Part shown: positions 46,860 to 58,974 of the stretch, piece by piece
Layout: every line of letters begins with the position of its first letter
Position numbering within the stretch: the stretch's first letter is position 1
Assembly (NCBI RefSeq): GCF_032854445.1
Contig: NC_088295.1
Location: forward strand, 4,220,501 to 4,284,500
Source: Liolophura sinensis
Taxonomy: Eukaryota; Mollusca; Polyplacophora; Chitonida; Chitonidae
Length of the DNA stretch: 64,000 bases
Direction: 5' to 3'
The notes under the pieces: model-generated
Database searches by the model: none
Told to the model about the DNA's origin: nothing
Seen by the model: the letters and a program-made list of their open reading frames with translations, nothing else
Translations under genes and position numbers: made by a program

Positions 46860-48240
46860 TGCTCAACTCTAACACCAGTATTCTGTCTGTATACACCGTA
46901 CCGGTAACAGATGACATTCACTGTAACACTCTACCTGTACCATTCACGGTACTATGAGCGGTGGGGGTCATAAAGTTCTACATTCACTGTAGTACTTTAC
47001 CTGTGCCAGCCACGGTACTAAGAAAGAATGTGTCATTCACGGTACAAACGTATGTCTTACCATCAACAATTGGGTCATACAGTTGTACATTCACGGTGGT
47101 AGTACATTTGTACCACGCATACACAGTACCATAAGAAGTGAGGCCAATTAGGTCTACATTCGTGGTGGTAGTAAATTTGTACCACTCATATACCATACCA
47201 TAAACAGTGGGGCCATTCAGTTTTATGTTCACAATGGTAGTACATTTGCCCCATCCATACACCGTACCATAAGCAGTGAGGCCATTCAGTTTTATGTCCA
47301 CAGTGGTAATACATTTGCCCCACCCATACACCGTGCCATAAGCAGTGGGGCCATTCAGTTTTATGCCCACAGTGGTAGTACATTTGCCCCACCCATACAC
47401 CGTACCATAAGCAGTAGGGCTATTCAGTTTTATGTCCACAGTGGTAGTACATTTGCCCCACCCATACACCGTACCATAAGCAGTGGGGCCATTCAGTTTT
47501 ATGTCCACAGTGGTAGTACATTTGCCCCACCCATACACCGTACCATAAGCAGTAGGGCAATTCAGTTTTATGTCCACAGTGGTAGTACATTTGCCCCACC
47601 CATACACCGTACCATAAGCAGTGGGGCCATTCAGTTTTATGTCCACTGTTGTAGTACATTTGCCCCACCCATACACCGTACCATAAGCAGTGGGGCCATT
47701 CAGTTTTATGTCCACTGTTGTAGTACATTTGCCCCACCCATACACCGTACCATAAGCAGTGGGGCCATTCAGTTTTATGTCCACAGTGGTAGTACATTTG
47801 CCCCACCCATACACCGTACCATAAGCAGTGGGGCCATTCAGTTTTATGTCCACTGTTGTAGTACATTTGCCCCACCCATACACCGTACCATAAGCAGTGG
47901 GGCCATTCAGTTTTATGTCCACTGTTGTAGTACATTTGCCCCACCCATACACCGTGCCATAAGCAGTGGGGCCATTCAGTTTTATGTCCACAGTGGTAGT
48001 ACATTTGCCCCACTCATGCACCGTACTATAAGCAGTGGGGCCATTCAGTTTTATGTCCGCTGTTGTAGTACATTTGCCCCACCCATACACCGTACCATAA
48101 GCAGTGGGGTCATTCAGTTCTATGTCTAAGGTGATAGTACATTTGCACCATCCATACACCAAGCAGTGAGGCCATTCAGTTCTATGTCCACTGTTGTAGT
48201 ACAGTTGTACCACTCATACGTCAAGGAGTGGGAATATGTA
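46860..48240. repeat. 69-bp minisatellite, about 17 clear copies
   Basis: Plus-strand unit: 'ccatacaccgtaccataagc', 'agtggggccattcagtttta', 'tgtccacagtggtagtacat', 'ttgccccac'. Diverged units extend left to about 46860. Because 69 is a multiple of 3, the minus strand has a 409-codon frame (46984-48213) built on a 23-residue repeat containing GKCTTTVDIKLNGPTA. Differences between units include many amino-acid changes, so selection on a protein is not evident. A repetitive protein exon cannot be strictly excluded. Confidence 0.93.
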
Positions 48241-48671
48241 GTTGTAGAGCTGAAACTACATTGGTAGAATGCTTTTCACTTTTTTCTTTCCTTTTACAGT
48301 ATATCTTATATTACACTCAGTTTTTATGTGATTACTACAAAAAAAGAAAATAAAAAACAAATATGACCGATTTTGATCGATGTGAAGACACTGATAACAT
48401 TATTATCCGTTTTCTTAGTGAGTCAAATCCAGTTGGTGTCAGAGTGTTATCAGATATAAAAAGGCTAATTTACCTGATTATAATTTTACAGTAATTCATC
48501 ACGTTTCGGTCTGGGTGGCATTTCCTAACATTTCTCTTAGCAGCTACCGATAAAAGTACTCATTTAACCACTTATTTATGGATTTCATTTATCATTTTTA
48601 ATCCATTCATCAAAGACCTATTTGTAGTTAGGCGTGGCCCCCCTGCCCCCGTGCCCTCGTTCAACTCTCAG
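48241..48671. other. Unique DNA, no gene seen
   Basis: AT-rich and stop-dense. It ends in a pyrimidine-rich tract. Confidence 0.5.
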
Positions 48672-48771
48672 CCCTACCCTAGCCGTTCCTACCCCGCTGG
48701 TACTCTCCGGTATTAGTGACGTGACGAAGAGGCCAGTTTCTCCACCTGTTATACAGATTAGCCTGCCGACA
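48672..48771 (+). other. Candidate 100-bp exon with good splice sites, product unknown
   Basis: The acceptor 'ccctcgttcaactctcag' follows a long C/T tract. The donor is CCGACA-gtaagt at 48772. One frame is open across the whole exon (33 codons, including GISDVTKRPVSPPVIQISLP). No family is recognised and no partner exon was found. Confidence 0.25.
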
Positions 48772-49252
48772 GTAAGTCGTTAGACATGCTTTAATGAGCT
48801 CGGAAGGGATCTGTCCTGGGCTCTTGTTTATTTTGCCACTTTTTGCTGTCAGACTACGTTTCAGCCAACCCGTGAGACACAGATGATGACTTTATTTACG
48901 ATGTTATAAAACCTGAACTATTTTTTTCTGGCAGTGTTGTAACGCCGACAACCTGCATGTACTCCACCCTGGGCCACAGACACGTGTGTCGGCACATGTC
49001 CTGGATTAAAGTACATCTTTATTTTGCACACCTCTACAGTATTCAATCCGACTAACTAGTCTCAAAAAACAATAATCTGCATAAATGTTTATGTAAACCT
49101 TGTTTTGACCCCACATGTCCAAATTATCCTGTTTCTGCATTGGCTTTGAACATAAGCAGAAAAATCTACTTTAGTGTTTGACCATGTCATCTCGTAAATA
49201 GGTAACAAAAACATTTATATCATATAGTATTGTTATTAATTGGGTTTCAATT

Positions 49253-49510
49253 GCACTGCCGCTGTCGTGTAAGTGAAATATTCTTGAGTAGGGCGTAAAG
49301 CACCAATCAAATCAATTGCACTGGACCCTGTTCGAGTGGATAAGGTTAACTTCTGATATGGCGTGCATATTTGTATGTCAAACTTGAGAGATAAAGTTCG
49401 CCAGTAGGTGGTATGCTCAGGTAATCCCGGTTTTCTGTCACTCATAATGCTGACCACGATCGTATACGTGACAAATTCTTGAGTACAACATTAAACTACA
49501 ATCAAATAAA
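49253..49510 (+). mobile_element. Two SINE tail fragments
   Basis: 49253-49318 has 'taagtgaaatattcttgagt' and 'agggcgtaaagcaccaatc'. 49441-49510 has the more diverged 'cataatgctgaccacgatcg', 'cttgagtacaacattaaac' and 'aaataaataaac'. Both are plus orientation and 5' truncated. Confidence 0.75.
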
Positions 49511-49737
49511 TAAACAAAAGAAAACAAACATAAAAAAATGATTGAACTACTTGGTTAAAACACCCCTATATTTTGTTAAAATTAATACAACAGACTCTTT
49601 ATTGCATTTTCTGTTCTTGAATCGGTTCCTCTAGGGAGATCGGAACGGGGCTTGCTGGCCATGTCATGGTTATCGGACAGAGCAAAATAACAATTTCCAT
49701 TTCAGATTGTGTACTTTCCTTGGTCAAAGGAGGAAAA

Positions 49738-51333
49738 CTCTTGTGTGACATCAGTTCAGTTGGGATAGTCGAATATATCCATCTTGTGTGACATCAGTTC
49801 AGTTGGGATAGTCGAATATATCCATCTTGTGTGACATCAGTTCAGTTGGGATAGTCGAATATATCCATCTTGTGTGACATCAGTTCAGTTGGGATAGTCG
49901 AATATATCCATCTTGTGTGACATCAGTTCAGTTGGGATAGTCGAATATATCCATCTTGTGTGATATCAGTTCAGTTGGGATAGTCGAATATATCCATCTT
50001 GTGTGACATCAGTTCAGTTGGGATAGTCGAATATATCCATCTTGTGTGACATCAGTTCAGTAGGAATAGTCAAATATATCCATCTTGTGTGACATCAGTT
50101 CAGTTGGGATAGTCGAATATATCCATCTTGTGTGACATCAGTTCAGTTGGGATGGTCGAATATATCCATCTTGTGTGACATCAGTTCAGTTGGGATAGTC
50201 GAATATATCCATCTTGTGTGACATCAGCTCAGTTGGGATAGTCGAATATATCCATCTTGTGTGACATCAGTTCAGTTGGAATAGTCGAATATATCCATCT
50301 TGTGTGATATCAGTTCAGTTGGGATAGTCGAATATATCCATCTTGTGTGACATCAGTTCAGTTGGAATAGTCAAATATATCCATCTTGTGTGACATCAGT
50401 TCAGTTGGGATAGTCGAATATATCCATCTTGTGTGACATCAGTTCACTTGGAATAGTCGAATATATCCATCTTGTGTGATATCAGTTCACTTGGAATAGT
50501 CGAATTTATCCATCTTGTGTGACATCAGTTCAGTTGGGATGGTCGAATATATCCATCTTGTGTGACATCAGTTCAGTTGGGATAGTCGAATATATCCATC
50601 TTGGGTGACATCAGCTCAGTTGGGATAGTCAAATATATCCATCTTGTGTGACATCAGTTCAGTTGGAATAGTCGAATATATCCATCTTGTGTGATATCAG
50701 TTCAGTTGGGATAGTCGAATATATCCATCTTGTGTGACATCAGTTCAGTTGGAATAGTCAAATATATCCATCTTGTGTGACATCAGTTCAGTTGGGATAG
50801 TCGAATATATCCATCTTGTGTGACATCAGTTCACTTGGAATAGTCGAATATATCCATCTTGTGTGACATCAGTTCACTTGGAATAGTCGAATATATCCAT
50901 CTTGTGTGACATCAGTTCAGTTGGGATAGTCGAATATATCCATCTTGTGTGACATCAGTTCAGTTGGGATAGTCGCATTTATCCACCTTGTGTGACATCA
51001 GTTCAGTTGGGATGGTCGAATATATCCATCTTGTGTGACATCAGTTCAGTTGGGATAGTCGAATTTATCCATCTTGTGTGAAATCAGTTCAGTTGGGATA
51101 GTCGAATATATCCATTTTGTGTGACATCAGTTCAGTTGGGATAGTCGAATATATCCATCTTGTGTGACATCAGTTCATTTGGGATAGTCGAATTTATCCA
51201 CCTTGTGTGACATCAGTTCAGTTGGGATAGTCGAATATATCCATCTTGTGTGACATCAGTTCAGTTGGGATAGTCGAATTTATCCACCTTGTGTGATATC
51301 AGTTCAGTTGGGACAGTCGAATATATCCACCGC
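49738..51333. repeat. 43-bp minisatellite, about 37 copies, with a 387-bp higher-order repeat
   Basis: Unit: 'tcttgtgtgacatcagttca' plus 'gttgggatagtcgaatatat' plus 'cca'. Rare variants recur exactly nine units apart: 'cagctcag' at 50225 and 50612; 'tgtgatatcag' at about 50303 and 50690; 'ggaatagtcaaat' at about 50364 and 50751. The array ends at 51333. Confidence 0.97.
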
Positions 51334-52734
51334 ACGGTTCAAATATTTACGGGAAAATTAATAGTCATTGAAAAGGTGAACATAATAAAGATACATATGA
51401 GCATATTTTGGTAAATCATGTTTATTGCCTTTCGCGAGTCACATCTTTCCGTATCGCTGTAAAAAGAAAGGAGCAGCATAAACCCAAGTTTCAACGTTTA
51501 AAAAAGAATTGTCTTGATAACCAACTAAATATCTGTAGAGGTCATATATAAATACCCAAAGCTGTATTTATATTGAAAAAGCGTGCTAATTTGTCCGAGC
51601 ATACAGTCGAGTTACTTCAGCAAGACATGCAGATCATACTTTGCTAAATAGAACGTAAAAAGTATTTTTAAATATTTGTACCCACATGTTAAGACACTCC
51701 CCATGCACGTCTTGGCACACCCAACAGTTACAACCGCGTGACACATGGGGATGGGATTACTAATGATACAGACCACCATGTCTTCCTTATTATGCAAATG
51801 TGCAATCTAAGTAGATGTCTTTTCAAGAACTCCATAGTGCGGACCGTAGTCCCAGAATGTGGGAAGAATGTAGGCCTACTACCATAGCTACCCCTGAATC
51901 CTAATTTGTAAAATGTACTAATGTTACACGTTTATTAAATACCTAGCTGTTTTCCAGTCCGAGGGAATATCAGCACTCTACGTTCATACAGCCTCTAAAC
52001 GAATGTTAGGAATTTGTTCAAGGAAAGAATGTACTGCGTTGTTTTTGCTGAAACCAATATTACAGTCTGTCAACCGATGTAATCTGTTTGTTCGCCGGAT
52101 ATACGCCATAATGGTTGGTCAAAAGTTATGGCCTTGGCTATAAACTGGTGAAATGCCGTAAGCTTGATTACTGATCAGAAAAATGTCACGACCTTGACTA
52201 CAAGTAGGACAGCTGTCTTCAACATGACTCCTGGCTACCGATGTCACGACCTTGACATCTGATAGAAAAGATATCATGACCTGGATTACTGATTGACCAG
52301 GTATCATAACCTTGGCAGCTAGACGATCGGACAAATGTTTTGTCCTTGATAATTGATTTACCGAGCGTAGGTAGTGACTTTCACGATTGATAGTTCAGAT
52401 GTCACGATCTTGACAGCTATTTGGGCAGATGTAATGAAAATGAAAGTTAGTTGAAAAAATATCATGACCTGGACAATTAACCGAACTTAACTGAGAGCTG
52501 ATTAGTCAGAAACATATGCCTTGACTATTGTTCAAGCAAATGCCCTATTCTGTTAATTGGAGAGGTATCATAACATTATCTAACATCATACAGATTTCAT
52601 CACCTAGCCAGGCCATATCGAGTTGATTCAAGTTCTTGGCCATCATTTGACTATAGATATAAGGACCTTTATTATTAGCCCGTTTACCGCGTGAATAAAA
52701 AATGACTGTATGTATTTTGTTACTATTTAAGCAT
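51334..52734. other. Unique DNA with a decayed repeat at 52100-52470
   Basis: 'gtcacgaccttgac' and 'atcat.acctgg' words recur about every 45 bp between 52120 and 52460, the remains of an old array. No gene is supported. Confidence 0.5.
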
Positions 52735-53115
52735 TTAGATGAACAATTAGAATAAAGTCGTGGCTGACTTAAACTGACAAGAGGCCATATTTCACCACTT
52801 ACTTGTGACAATTTACCAGCTATCACATTGTCGTCGCAACTCTGGTCTTACTCTCTATACTGTAAGTCCTTTATTATATTTACTGTATAGCTATAAACTG
52901 GCAATACCAAACGCGTTTACCGTATGTCTATAAACTGGCTGCACGCGCTTACCGTATTGTTATACATAGGTTGTACGACACGCGTTTACTGTATGTAACC
53001 GGCTGTACGACACGTGACTACTGTATGAACTTGCTGTATGTCACTCGTTTAATGTATGGTTATAAACTGGCTAGAGAACATGCGTTTACCATGTGTCTAT
53101 AAACTGGCTGTATAA
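52735..53115. repeat. Dispersed repeat copy followed by a decayed array
   Basis: 52735-52865 matches the 37.5-kb family ('gaacaattagaataaag', 'gacaagaggccatatttcac', 'ctatcacattgtcgtcgc', 'tctggtcttactctctatac'). It is followed by 6 to 8 degenerate units of 'tataaactggctgtacgaca' and 'cgcgtttaccgtatg' to about 53115. Confidence 0.75.
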
Positions 53116-53120
53116 CACAG

Positions 53121-53290
53121 GCGGTTTAACTGGCTGGACCTGCCCGTCAGAGATGCTGTCTGCTGACGAGCTAAAGTCTTACCCGTCCCTTAGTCCTCTG
53201 TCTGTTTCGAAAGCCAAGCGTCGTGCCCTTGTCAATTCCGAAAATCCCATGGATTTGCCCTCTTTGACACAGTGTTTGAGAAGAAGATGA
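53121..53290 (+). other. Candidate terminal exon, product unknown
   Basis: Follows an AG at 53119-53120 ('ctgtataacacag'), though with a weak pyrimidine tract. It is open for 55 codons to a TGA, with protein-like composition (for example SPLSVSKAKRRALVNSENPM). No family is recognised and no partner exon was identified. Confidence 0.2.
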
Positions 53291-54060
53291 GAAGATATAT
53301 AAGACAAACAAGAAAATTAAAAGGAAAACATTGGCTGTGTTGACTGAGGCTATGGGTGCAGCCATGGAGCTTTGGGTCTGTCGAGGCGGCAGGGTAGGCA
53401 GCCATTACCTTCAGGTGGACACCGTTTGACAAGGCCCTGCCGAGTACGGGACCAGTGCGCGGTACATGTAGGTAAGACGGCAGCGGGAGAACAGATGGAG
53501 AAGCCACAGAGCAGGAATGCCGACTCGCATTAGAGCGGACCCAGTCATGCAGCCTGACGAGGATGCCCCTCTGGCGACTTCGTATACACCTTTAAATATA
53601 AACTCAAATAGCCAACCAATGCTCAAAGCCCTGTATATAGGCTCTTGTGTAGACACCAGTGTTGTCATCGGTGATTTACACAGGCATTCCACGCTGATGT
53701 TCTTACCCCTTGTCCCGCCATCTCTGTCTGCACATTACCAAATATTCTTTTTATCTTGAGAAATAAATTATGCGCCTGTCGCTTTTCGGACTCGGTTCAT
53801 GTGTGTTTGCAACGTACATTTGTCTGTCCCCATAACCAAGAAATATGTGGCCCTACAGAAATATACTTGATTCTGAACGTACAGTACTTATAAAACGATA
53901 TAATATAGCTGCTTGTATGCTATGTGATTAGTATATGTTTATAACAAACGTCTCTGTTTATAATAAACAGCCCTGGAATTTGTACATGCCCAAAGACATT
54001 AACGTCGACAGTATATCTGTAAAGATGATGTCGTTTGCACTGGCTTGTATTGCTTTCTGG
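53291..54060. other. Unique DNA, no supported gene
   Basis: Overlapping frames on both strands at 53232-53759, none recognisable. Confidence 0.45.
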
Positions 54061-54150
54061 ACGGCCGTATTTCACCGGTTACGTGCGACCATTTACTAGT
54101 TGTCACACTGTCGGCGATGCTCTAGTTTACTGTCTTTGCTGTCAGTCTTT
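54061..54150. repeat. Dispersed repeat family, short copy
   Basis: 'ggccgtatttcaccggttac', 'gtgcgaccatttactagttg' and 'tcacactgtcggcgatgctc' match the 81-bp unit family at 37.9 kb. Confidence 0.8.
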
Positions 54151-54198
54151 ATAATCATTTAAAAAGAACCTTCATTTGAGGCACGACTATAATGTTTT

Positions 54199-54624
54199 GG
54201 GGGCCTCCGTGACCGAAGGGGTTAGCACGCTGGCACGGCGCAATGACCCAGGAGCCTGTGCGGTCGCAGTGAGTTCAAGTCCAGTTCATGCTGGCTTCCT
54301 CTCTGTTATTAATTATTTTATTTTTTTGATTGATGTTTTACACCGTACTCACTTATATATTTCACTTTTACGACGGCGGCCAGCATTATGGTGGGAGGAA
54401 ACCGGGCAGAGCCCGGGGGAACCCCACTACCATCCGCAGGTTGCTGAAGACCGGCTTCCTCTCTGACCGTAAATGGGAAGGTTTGCAGCAACCTGCGGAT
54501 GGTCGTGGGTTTACCCCCCGGCTATGCTCGGCTTTCTCCCACCATAATGATGGCCGCCGTCGTATAAGTGAAATATTCTTGAGTACGGCGTTAAACACCA
54601 ATCATATAAATAAATAAAATAAAT
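54199..54624 (+). mobile_element. Full-length SINE interrupted by a second SINE
   Basis: The outer copy starts 'gggggcctccgtgaccgaag', continues through the B box 'gtgagttcaagtcc' to 'ctggcttcctctctg' (54305), and resumes at 54466 with 'accgtaaatgggaagg', running through 'ttcttgagtacggcgttaaa' to the 'aaataaataaaat' tail. The intervening 147 bp plus a 13-bp duplication are the inner element. Confidence 0.93.
54306..54452 (-). mobile_element. 5'-truncated SINE nested in the outer copy
   Basis: Opposite orientation, tail first ('ttattaattattttatttt'), then 'acaccgtactcac', 'acgacggcggccagcattat', 'ggtgggaggaaaccgggc' and 'ccgcaggttgctgaagacc', where it is truncated. It is flanked on both sides by the same 13 bp, 'ggcttcctctctg' (54293-54305 and 54453-54465), a clean target-site duplication. 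Confidence 0.92.
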
Positions 54625-54789
54625 GTTCTGTAACGATACGATCCGGTTTGCGTCTTTTGAGTACATCTTTGTTAATAAACATTTGTTAACACGACAACCT
54701 ATCCTGTTACACATCACATCTTACTCGTGTTGTGGAAACATTGAATTAAATTTGTGGACACACTAAACTCATCTTGAGGAGCCACCGAA

Positions 54790-57235
54790 GTCACTTTATA
54801 ACACAAGGTGATGAAGTTTGTGGATCTAGTATAAGTTGGTTTACTCAAAGTGAGTTTGTGGAGCTGCTATAGTTTGGTTTACTCAGGGTTAGTTTGTCGA
54901 GCAAGTGTAGGTTGGTTTACTCAAAGTGAGTTTGTGGAGCTGCTATAGTTTGGTTTGTTCAAGGTGAGTTTGTGGAGCTAGTGTAGGTTGGTTTGCTGAA
55001 GGTGAGTTTGTGGAGCTAGTGTAGGTTGTTTTACTCAAGGTGAGTTTGTGGAGCTAGTGTAGGCTGGTTTGCGCAAGGTCAGTTTGTGGAACTAGTGTAG
55101 GTTGGTTTGTTCAAGATGAGTTTGTGGAGCTAGTGTTGTTTAGATTACTCAAGGTAAGATTGTAGAGATAGTGTAGGTTGGTTTACTCGAAGTCAATTTG
55201 TGGAGCTAGTGTAGGTTGGTATGTTCAAGGTGAGATTGTGGAGCTAGTGTAGGCTGGTTTGCTCAGGGTGAGTTTGTGGAACTAGTGTAAGTTGGTTTGC
55301 TTAAGGTCAGTTTGTGGAGCTATTGTAGGTTGGTTTAGTCAGGGTGAGTTTGGGAAGCTATTGTAGGTTGGTTTATTCAAGGTGAGTTTGTGGAGCTAGT
55401 ATAGGTTGGTTTATTCAAGGTGAGTTTGTGGAGCTAGTGTAGGTTGGTTTAGTCAAGGTGAGTTTGTGGAGCTAGTGTAGGTTGGTTTACTCAGGGTGAG
55501 TTTGTGGAGTTAGTATAGGTTGGTTTAGTCAAGGTGAGTTTGTGGAGCTAGTGTAGGTTGGTTTAGTCAAGGTGAGTTTGTGGAGCTAGTGTAAGTTGGT
55601 TTACTCGAGGTCAATTTGTGGAGCTGCTGTGGATTACTCAAGGTTACTTTGTAGAACAAGTGTAAGTTGGTTTGTTCAAGGTGAGTTTGTAGAGCATGTG
55701 TAGGTTGGTTTGCTCAAAGTGAGTTTGTGGAGCTAGTGTAGGTTGGTTTACTCAGGGTGAGTTTGTGGAGCTAGTGTAGGTTGGTTTACTCAGGGTGAGT
55801 TTGTGGAGCTAGTGTAGGTTGGTTTGCTCAAGGTGAGTTTGTGGAGCTAGTCTTAATTGGTTTGTTCAAGGTGAGTTTGTGGAGTTAATGTAGGTTGGTT
55901 TACTCAGGGTGAGTTTTTGCAGCTAGTTGGTTTACTCGAGGTGAGTTTCCAGAGCTAGTGTAGGTTAGTTTGTTAAAGGTAGGTCTGTGAAGCTATTGTA
56001 GGTTGGTTTTACTCAAGGTGAGGTTCCAGAGCTAGTGTAGGTTGGTTTACTCAGGGTGAGTTTGTGGAACTAGTGTAGATTCGTTTGTTCAAGGTAAGTC
56101 TGTGAAGCTAGTGTAGGTTTGCTCAAGGTGAGATTGTGGAGCTAGTGTAGGTGAGTTTACTCAAGGTGAGTTTGTGGAGCAAGTGTAGGTTGGTTTCCTC
56201 AAGGTGATTTTGTGGAGCTAGTGTAAGTTGATTTACTCAAGGTGAGATTGCGGGGTTAGTGTAGGTTGGTTTGCTCAAGGTGAGTTTGTGGAGCTAGTTT
56301 AGGTTGTTTTACTCAAGGTGAGTTTAAGTAGCTAGTGTAGGTTGGTTTGCTGAAGGTGAGTTTGTGGAGCAGGTGTAGGTTGGTTTACTCGGTGAGTTGG
56401 TGTAGCTAGTGTAGGTTGGTTTGCTTAAAGTGAGTTTGTGGAGCTAGTGTAGGTTGGTTTACTCAGAGTGAGTTTGTGGAGCTAGTGTAGGTTGGTTTAC
56501 TCGAGGTGAGTTCCAGAGCTAGTGTAGGTTGGTTTGCTTAAGGTGAGTTTGTGGAGCTAGTGTAGGTTGGTTTACTCAGAGTGAGTTTGTGGAGCTAGTG
56601 TAGGTTGGTTTACTCGAGGTGAGTTCCAGAGCTAGTGTAGGTTGGTTTGCTCAAGGTGAGTTTGTGGAACTAGTGTACGTTGGTTTGTTCAAGGTAAGTC
56701 TGTGAAGCTAGTGTAGGTTTGCTCAAGGTGAGATTGTGCAGCCAGTGTAGGTGAGTTTACTCAAGGTGAGTTTGTGGAGCAAGTGTAGGTTGGTTTGCTC
56801 AAGGTGATTTTGTGGAGCTAGTGTAAGTTGATTTACTCAAGGTGAGTTTGTAGAGCTAATGTGGGTTGGTTTACTCAAGGTGAGATTGCGGAGTTAGTGT
56901 AGGTTGGTTTGCTGAAGGTGAGTTTGTGGAGCTAGTTTAGGTTGTTTTACTCAAGGTGAGTTTAAGTAGCTAGTGTAGGTTGGTTTGCTGAAGGTGAGTT
57001 TGTGGAGCAGGTGTAGGTTGGTTTACTCGGTGAGTTGGTGTAGCTAGTGTAGATTGGTTTACTCAAGATGAGTTTGCGGAGTTAGTGTAGGTTGGTTTGT
57101 TCAAGGTGAGTTTGTAGAGCTAGTTTAGATTATTTTACTCAAGGTGAGTTTGCGGAGCTAGTGTAGGTTGGTTTGCTGAATGTGACTTTGTGGAGCTAGT
57201 GTAGGTTTGCGAAACTACTGAAGGTTGGTGTAAGA
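54790..57235. repeat. 38-bp minisatellite, about 63 copies
   Basis: Unit: 'gtgagtttgtggagctagtg' plus 'taggttggtttactcaag'. Moderately diverged. Variant blocks are repeated: 'aaggtaagtctgtgaagcta' at about 56091 and 56691 (600 bp), 'agtttaagtagctagtg' at 56321 and 56959 (638 bp), so a segment of about 600 bp was duplicated and one copy gained a monomer. No long frame results, because 38 is not a multiple of 3 and stops are frequent. Confidence 0.96.
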
Positions 57236-58512
57236 CAAATAAGAGAGTCAGTTTAAGGATACGCACGGGTCATCGTATTACTGAGGGTCATTTGCCGTAG
57301 CATACAAGAGGCTGACTCGGATGGACACAATGATAAGAAATTCTCAGTGAAATATTAGCTTTGGAATCTTTATCGTCGATATTAAAAACACGTCAATTTT
57401 GAACACGGTACATTGAGTACATTACGACAAGAAATACATCTGTTCAGGGCGTCCAAAGCCTATTCGGTCAAAGAAAGTAGTGATACCTACAGACTGTTGT
57501 ATGGTTAAGTCGGCAAACACAGTAATCAGACGTATAAATGTCAGTAGGCGTGGTATGTGTTTGTAGAGGTGTGTTTATGAGGTGTCGGCTGAGGGATCAC
57601 TTCACAGTGCCATCTCTCAACACCATGGGTAAGTTGTTGAGGGCTGCTTTCGTACAGTCTATGAGGTGATCGCTTTAGCCTTAAACTGGAGCCGTTATTC
57701 ACGGACCGTTACTTGACGATCGGTGCGGGAGCGCGCGCCCCCTACATCCCACCACTGGCGCCAGAGACGCTCCGCACAAGCTACACAGACTCTCCGATTC
57801 ACATGCTCATGAAATTATCTCGACAAATTGGGCTTATTTCAAGTGGAAATCGAGGCAAAAAGTGCGTCGGTGTTGCCTGGAGCCAGTGGTAATGCATCCT
57901 ACGGCTGGCAGTGACAGTCCTACCTGTTAAATTACCTTACTTTCTGTCTGTGGAGGCTAATTACCTGGTGAATTGTAGTTAAGGCGCATATAATCACAGC
58001 ATCAAATAAAACCGCCGCATACAGTCACAAGCTATTAAGGCACTTCGTCAAAAAGCTAAGGGCGCTGTGATTTGTGCATGCGGGTGATCGGTCTCTCTTG
58101 CCTGACACAGTCCACGTCTCAATGGCGCCCCTCGTATCAGCCAAATACTCAACACTTAATAATTCTAACATTGTCTATACATTTGAACGATTTCTTGGGA
58201 TTCTATGTCCTTAAGTAAAATTTCAGATCCCTTCAAGAACTATTAACTTTTGGCTGCTTGGTTTTATAGCCATGGGTAGATCTGGACGAACAACAACCGT
58301 TGTATTGAATACTATACATGGGTCGCTGATTCATCTACTTACGATAATATCAGCCAATTGTTATTATTGTATTTATTTACATATCTGTAGGAAGTGCTAC
58401 AGCAGAAGGTGCATTTGATGTTTATAGGATCTAGTGTAAATATGTATAGAACCCACTAAATGCACCTAAACGAATCAGCCACTACGACCTACACGTGTGG
58501 GGCCCAAAGAAA
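57236..58512. other. Unique DNA, possible regulatory or first-exon sequence
   Basis: Contains an ATGG-gtaagt motif ('caacaccatgggtaagttg') near 57622, a CpG-rich patch near 57720-57775 ('gggagcgcgcgccccctac') and AT-rich homeodomain-like words near 57950-58020. No protein is recognised. Confidence 0.4.
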
Positions 58513-58690
58513 GTAGTGACAGATATAAATGCCGGGCACTGACAGATATAAATACCGGACACTGACATATATAAATACCGGACACTGACAGATATAAATA
58601 CCGGACACTGACAAATATAAATACCGGACACTGACAGATATAAATACCGGACACTGACAGATATAAATACCGGACACTGACAGATATAAC
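58513..58690. repeat. 23-bp tandem repeat, about 7.5 copies
   Basis: Unit 'tgacagatataaataccgga' plus 'cac', near perfect. The minus-strand 62-codon frame here is an artefact. Confidence 0.95.
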
Positions 58691-58974
58691 TACTGGGGCC
58701 GGTTTCCCGAATCTCCCGGTTTTAGACGGTGAGAGTATTTACTGATCGCGTCGAATTTCATGAGAATGTTTTCACCACGGGGACGACAAATCGAACTGAA
58801 TTAATCGTCGTGTGACGATTAAGATTCTTATCTTTTATGTAAAATCAAGAAACACATTATCAGAAAACCTGTTGCAAAAGAAAAGCCTGTTCAAACTGTT
58901 GAATCCGATATTATTAATTTCTCCTTTGATTTCCTTCAGTTCCACAATTAACTGAAAGTTAACGTCAAAGTTTG
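58691..58974. other. Short unique spacer
   Basis: No feature seen between the 23-bp and 51-bp arrays. Confidence 0.5.

Noticed and set aside
49738-51333. CRISPR-like appearance of regularly spaced repeats
   Set aside because: Units are contiguous with no unique spacers and the genome is eukaryotic.
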